DNA of 64,000 bases from Xenophilus azovorans DSM 13620. GTDB taxonomy: Bacteria; Pseudomonadota; Gammaproteobacteria; Burkholderiales; Burkholderiaceae_C. How positions within the stretch are numbered: position 1 is the stretch's first letter; every line of letters starts with the position of its first letter. The notes below the pieces were generated by a model. It saw only the letters and a program-made list of their open reading frames with translations. It did no database searches and was not told where the DNA came from. The stretch is taken from NCBI RefSeq assembly GCF_000745855.1, contig NZ_JQKD01000019.1, positions 47,004-111,003 of the forward strand, given 5' to 3'. The translations under genes were made by a program, and so were the position numbers. Below are positions 63,266-64,000 of the stretch, piece by piece.

Positions 63266-63696
63266 CTACGTAAGCAACCCCTTCTCAGCCGCCCACGCAA
63301 CCCAATCGATCGCTTCGCTGCTCACTATCTCCAACGTAGCATCCACGCCCATCCGGTCGGGAAAGAGCATGAGATTGTCACAAGCCCATCTGGCGCATGG
63401 CGCGATTAAGCCGTCGCAGCCCAGGAATTCGACGGCCGCACCGATTTCCTGTGTGCGCGGAATGTTGACGCCGGTATATGCGCTTTCCGACACGCCCAAC
63501 TGCGACAGGTCGGCCCGCACCAGCCTCAAGGTCCGATGCGCCACAACGCGTAGCCTGTGAAGTACGACTGGCTTGGTCGGTCGTGGGTTGAGTTGCCCCC
63601 AGTGAAAAGATATCTCGGCCAGTGCCCCCTCGCGTGCCAGGCTGGTGTAGAGCACCCCAGCGCCGTCGCGTTGCATCCATCGGCCGCCGCTGTACG
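63266..63696 (-). pseudogene. RES-domain toxin gene cut by an IS66 element
   Basis: The frame carries the RES fold: 'LPYSGGRW' then 'GVLYTSLAREGALAE' and 'VNIPRTQEIG'. RES toxins are NAD-degrading partners of Xre-type antitoxins and usually run 150-230 residues. Coding sequence stops on its N-terminal side at 63696, exactly where the IS66 left end begins, so the start codon and first part are missing. An internal Met (63676) is open but would lose the conserved 'GGRW'. An Xre antitoxin would lie beyond the insertion, outside the window. Convergent with the glycosyltransferase. Confidence 0.82.
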
Positions 63697-64000
63697 GTAA
63701 GCGGGCAATTAACCACGTCCTTCTCGCCAGCCCGCTGACCTGAGAGCCTACGTGCCCACGTACATGTAGATGGGAACGTAATGTCAGAGTGGGTTTCGGA
63801 GTTGGCCGGGCGGCTGATCGTTGGCCGCAAGCGCGATGGCCGGTGTGTCTATGACGCGCAGGCCAAGCAGGAACTGATCGAGGCCTGCGGTCGGCCAGGC
63901 ATCTCGATGGCCAAGCTGGCGCGCGACTGCGGCATCAACGCCAACCTGCTGAACACCTGGGTGCGCAAGCACGAACGCAAGACGGTAGTGCTGGCCGCGC
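63697..64000 (+). mobile_element. IS66-family element, left end (partial)
   Basis: The end begins GTAAGCGG, the characteristic IS66-family terminal sequence. The element continues past the window. A target duplication of 8 bases would be 63689-63696 (GCTGTACG); its second copy cannot be seen. Confidence 0.85.
63781..64000 (+). CDS. tnpA: IS66-family TnpA-like accessory protein (partial)
   Basis: Seventy-three codons are visible from the ATG at 63781 and no stop is reached. The helix-turn-helix 'ISMAKLARDCGINANLLNTW' is that of the Transposase_8-type TnpA protein of IS66 elements; 'VRKHERKTVVLA' follows. IS66 transposition needs TnpA and TnpB besides the DDE transposase TnpC; these would lie to the right. 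Confidence 0.88.
   Translation, partial: MSEWVSELAGRLIVGRKRDGRCVYDAQAKQELIEACGRPGISMAKLARDCGINANLLNTWVRKHERKTVVLAA

Overview
The window looks like chromosomal DNA of a high-GC betaproteobacterium, most likely a member of Burkholderiales. The evidence is eight Bug-type (TctC-family) periplasmic receptors with no transport partners, a Burkholderia/Comamonas-type porin leader, and many TfdA-like dioxygenase, SMP-30, acyl-CoA dehydrogenase and CaiB-type genes. Dense, overlapping operons run on both strands. I used no database search: all family names come from motifs read by eye.

Layout. 1-5.5 kb: TfdA/TauD-like dioxygenases, a cupin, two Bug receptors and an acyl-CoA ligase. 5.6-10.5 kb: an MFS transporter, then a scarred stretch with a Bug gene remnant, a 3'-truncated lysR, and a porin gene split after its signal peptide by an IS110-family element. 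10.5-18.8 kb: a minus-strand operon with a Liv-type ABC importer (including a LivM-LivG fusion), SMP-30 lactonase, dioxygenase, Bug receptor and AraC regulator. 19-25.6 kb: the divergent, partly paralogous set SMP-30, Bug, bicupin, dioxygenase, SnoaL-like (frameshifted), Bug, SnoaL-like, with an IclR regulator. 25.7-41.7 kb: a CoA-thioester catabolic block with a MaoC hydratase, SDRs, enoyl-CoA hydratases, a paired acyl-CoA dehydrogenase, two ADP-forming acyl-CoA synthetases, a DUF35/thiolase-like pair, a Bug receptor, an amidohydrolase and a 2-hydroxyacid dehydrogenase.

41.7-48 kb is a selenium locus. selC (tRNA-Sec), selA and selB lie in one orientation. Next to them is a Bug gene, a conserved gene of unknown function, and a UGSC-family selenoprotein gene whose in-frame TGA is followed at once by a bacterial-SECIS-like stem-loop. 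Ordinary gene calling would break this gene in two. 48-55 kb: a CaiB CoA-transferase, a second acyl-CoA dehydrogenase pair, an enoyl-CoA hydratase, another Bug receptor, a LysR regulator and an unknown membrane protein.

55.4-64 kb is probably an acquired island: a tyrosine recombinase and a divergent KfrA-like protein around an AT-rich palindromic promoter, then a region of visibly lower GC. That region holds a compact candidate RiPP cluster: a 64-residue precursor with a Tyr/His-X-Arg repeated tail, a radical SAM/SPASM enzyme fused to an HExxH domain, an arginase-like protein resembling peptide arginases, a GNAT acetyltransferase and a family 2 glycosyltransferase. The island ends here in a RES-domain toxin gene cut by the left end of an IS66 element.

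How they may work together (inference): the receptors and the Liv system capture carboxylates, TfdA-like dioxygenases open them, and the ligases, dehydrogenases, hydratases, thiolase-like protein and CoA-transferase carry out beta-oxidation-like degradation. The selenoprotein pair and the RiPP cluster are the least understood parts.
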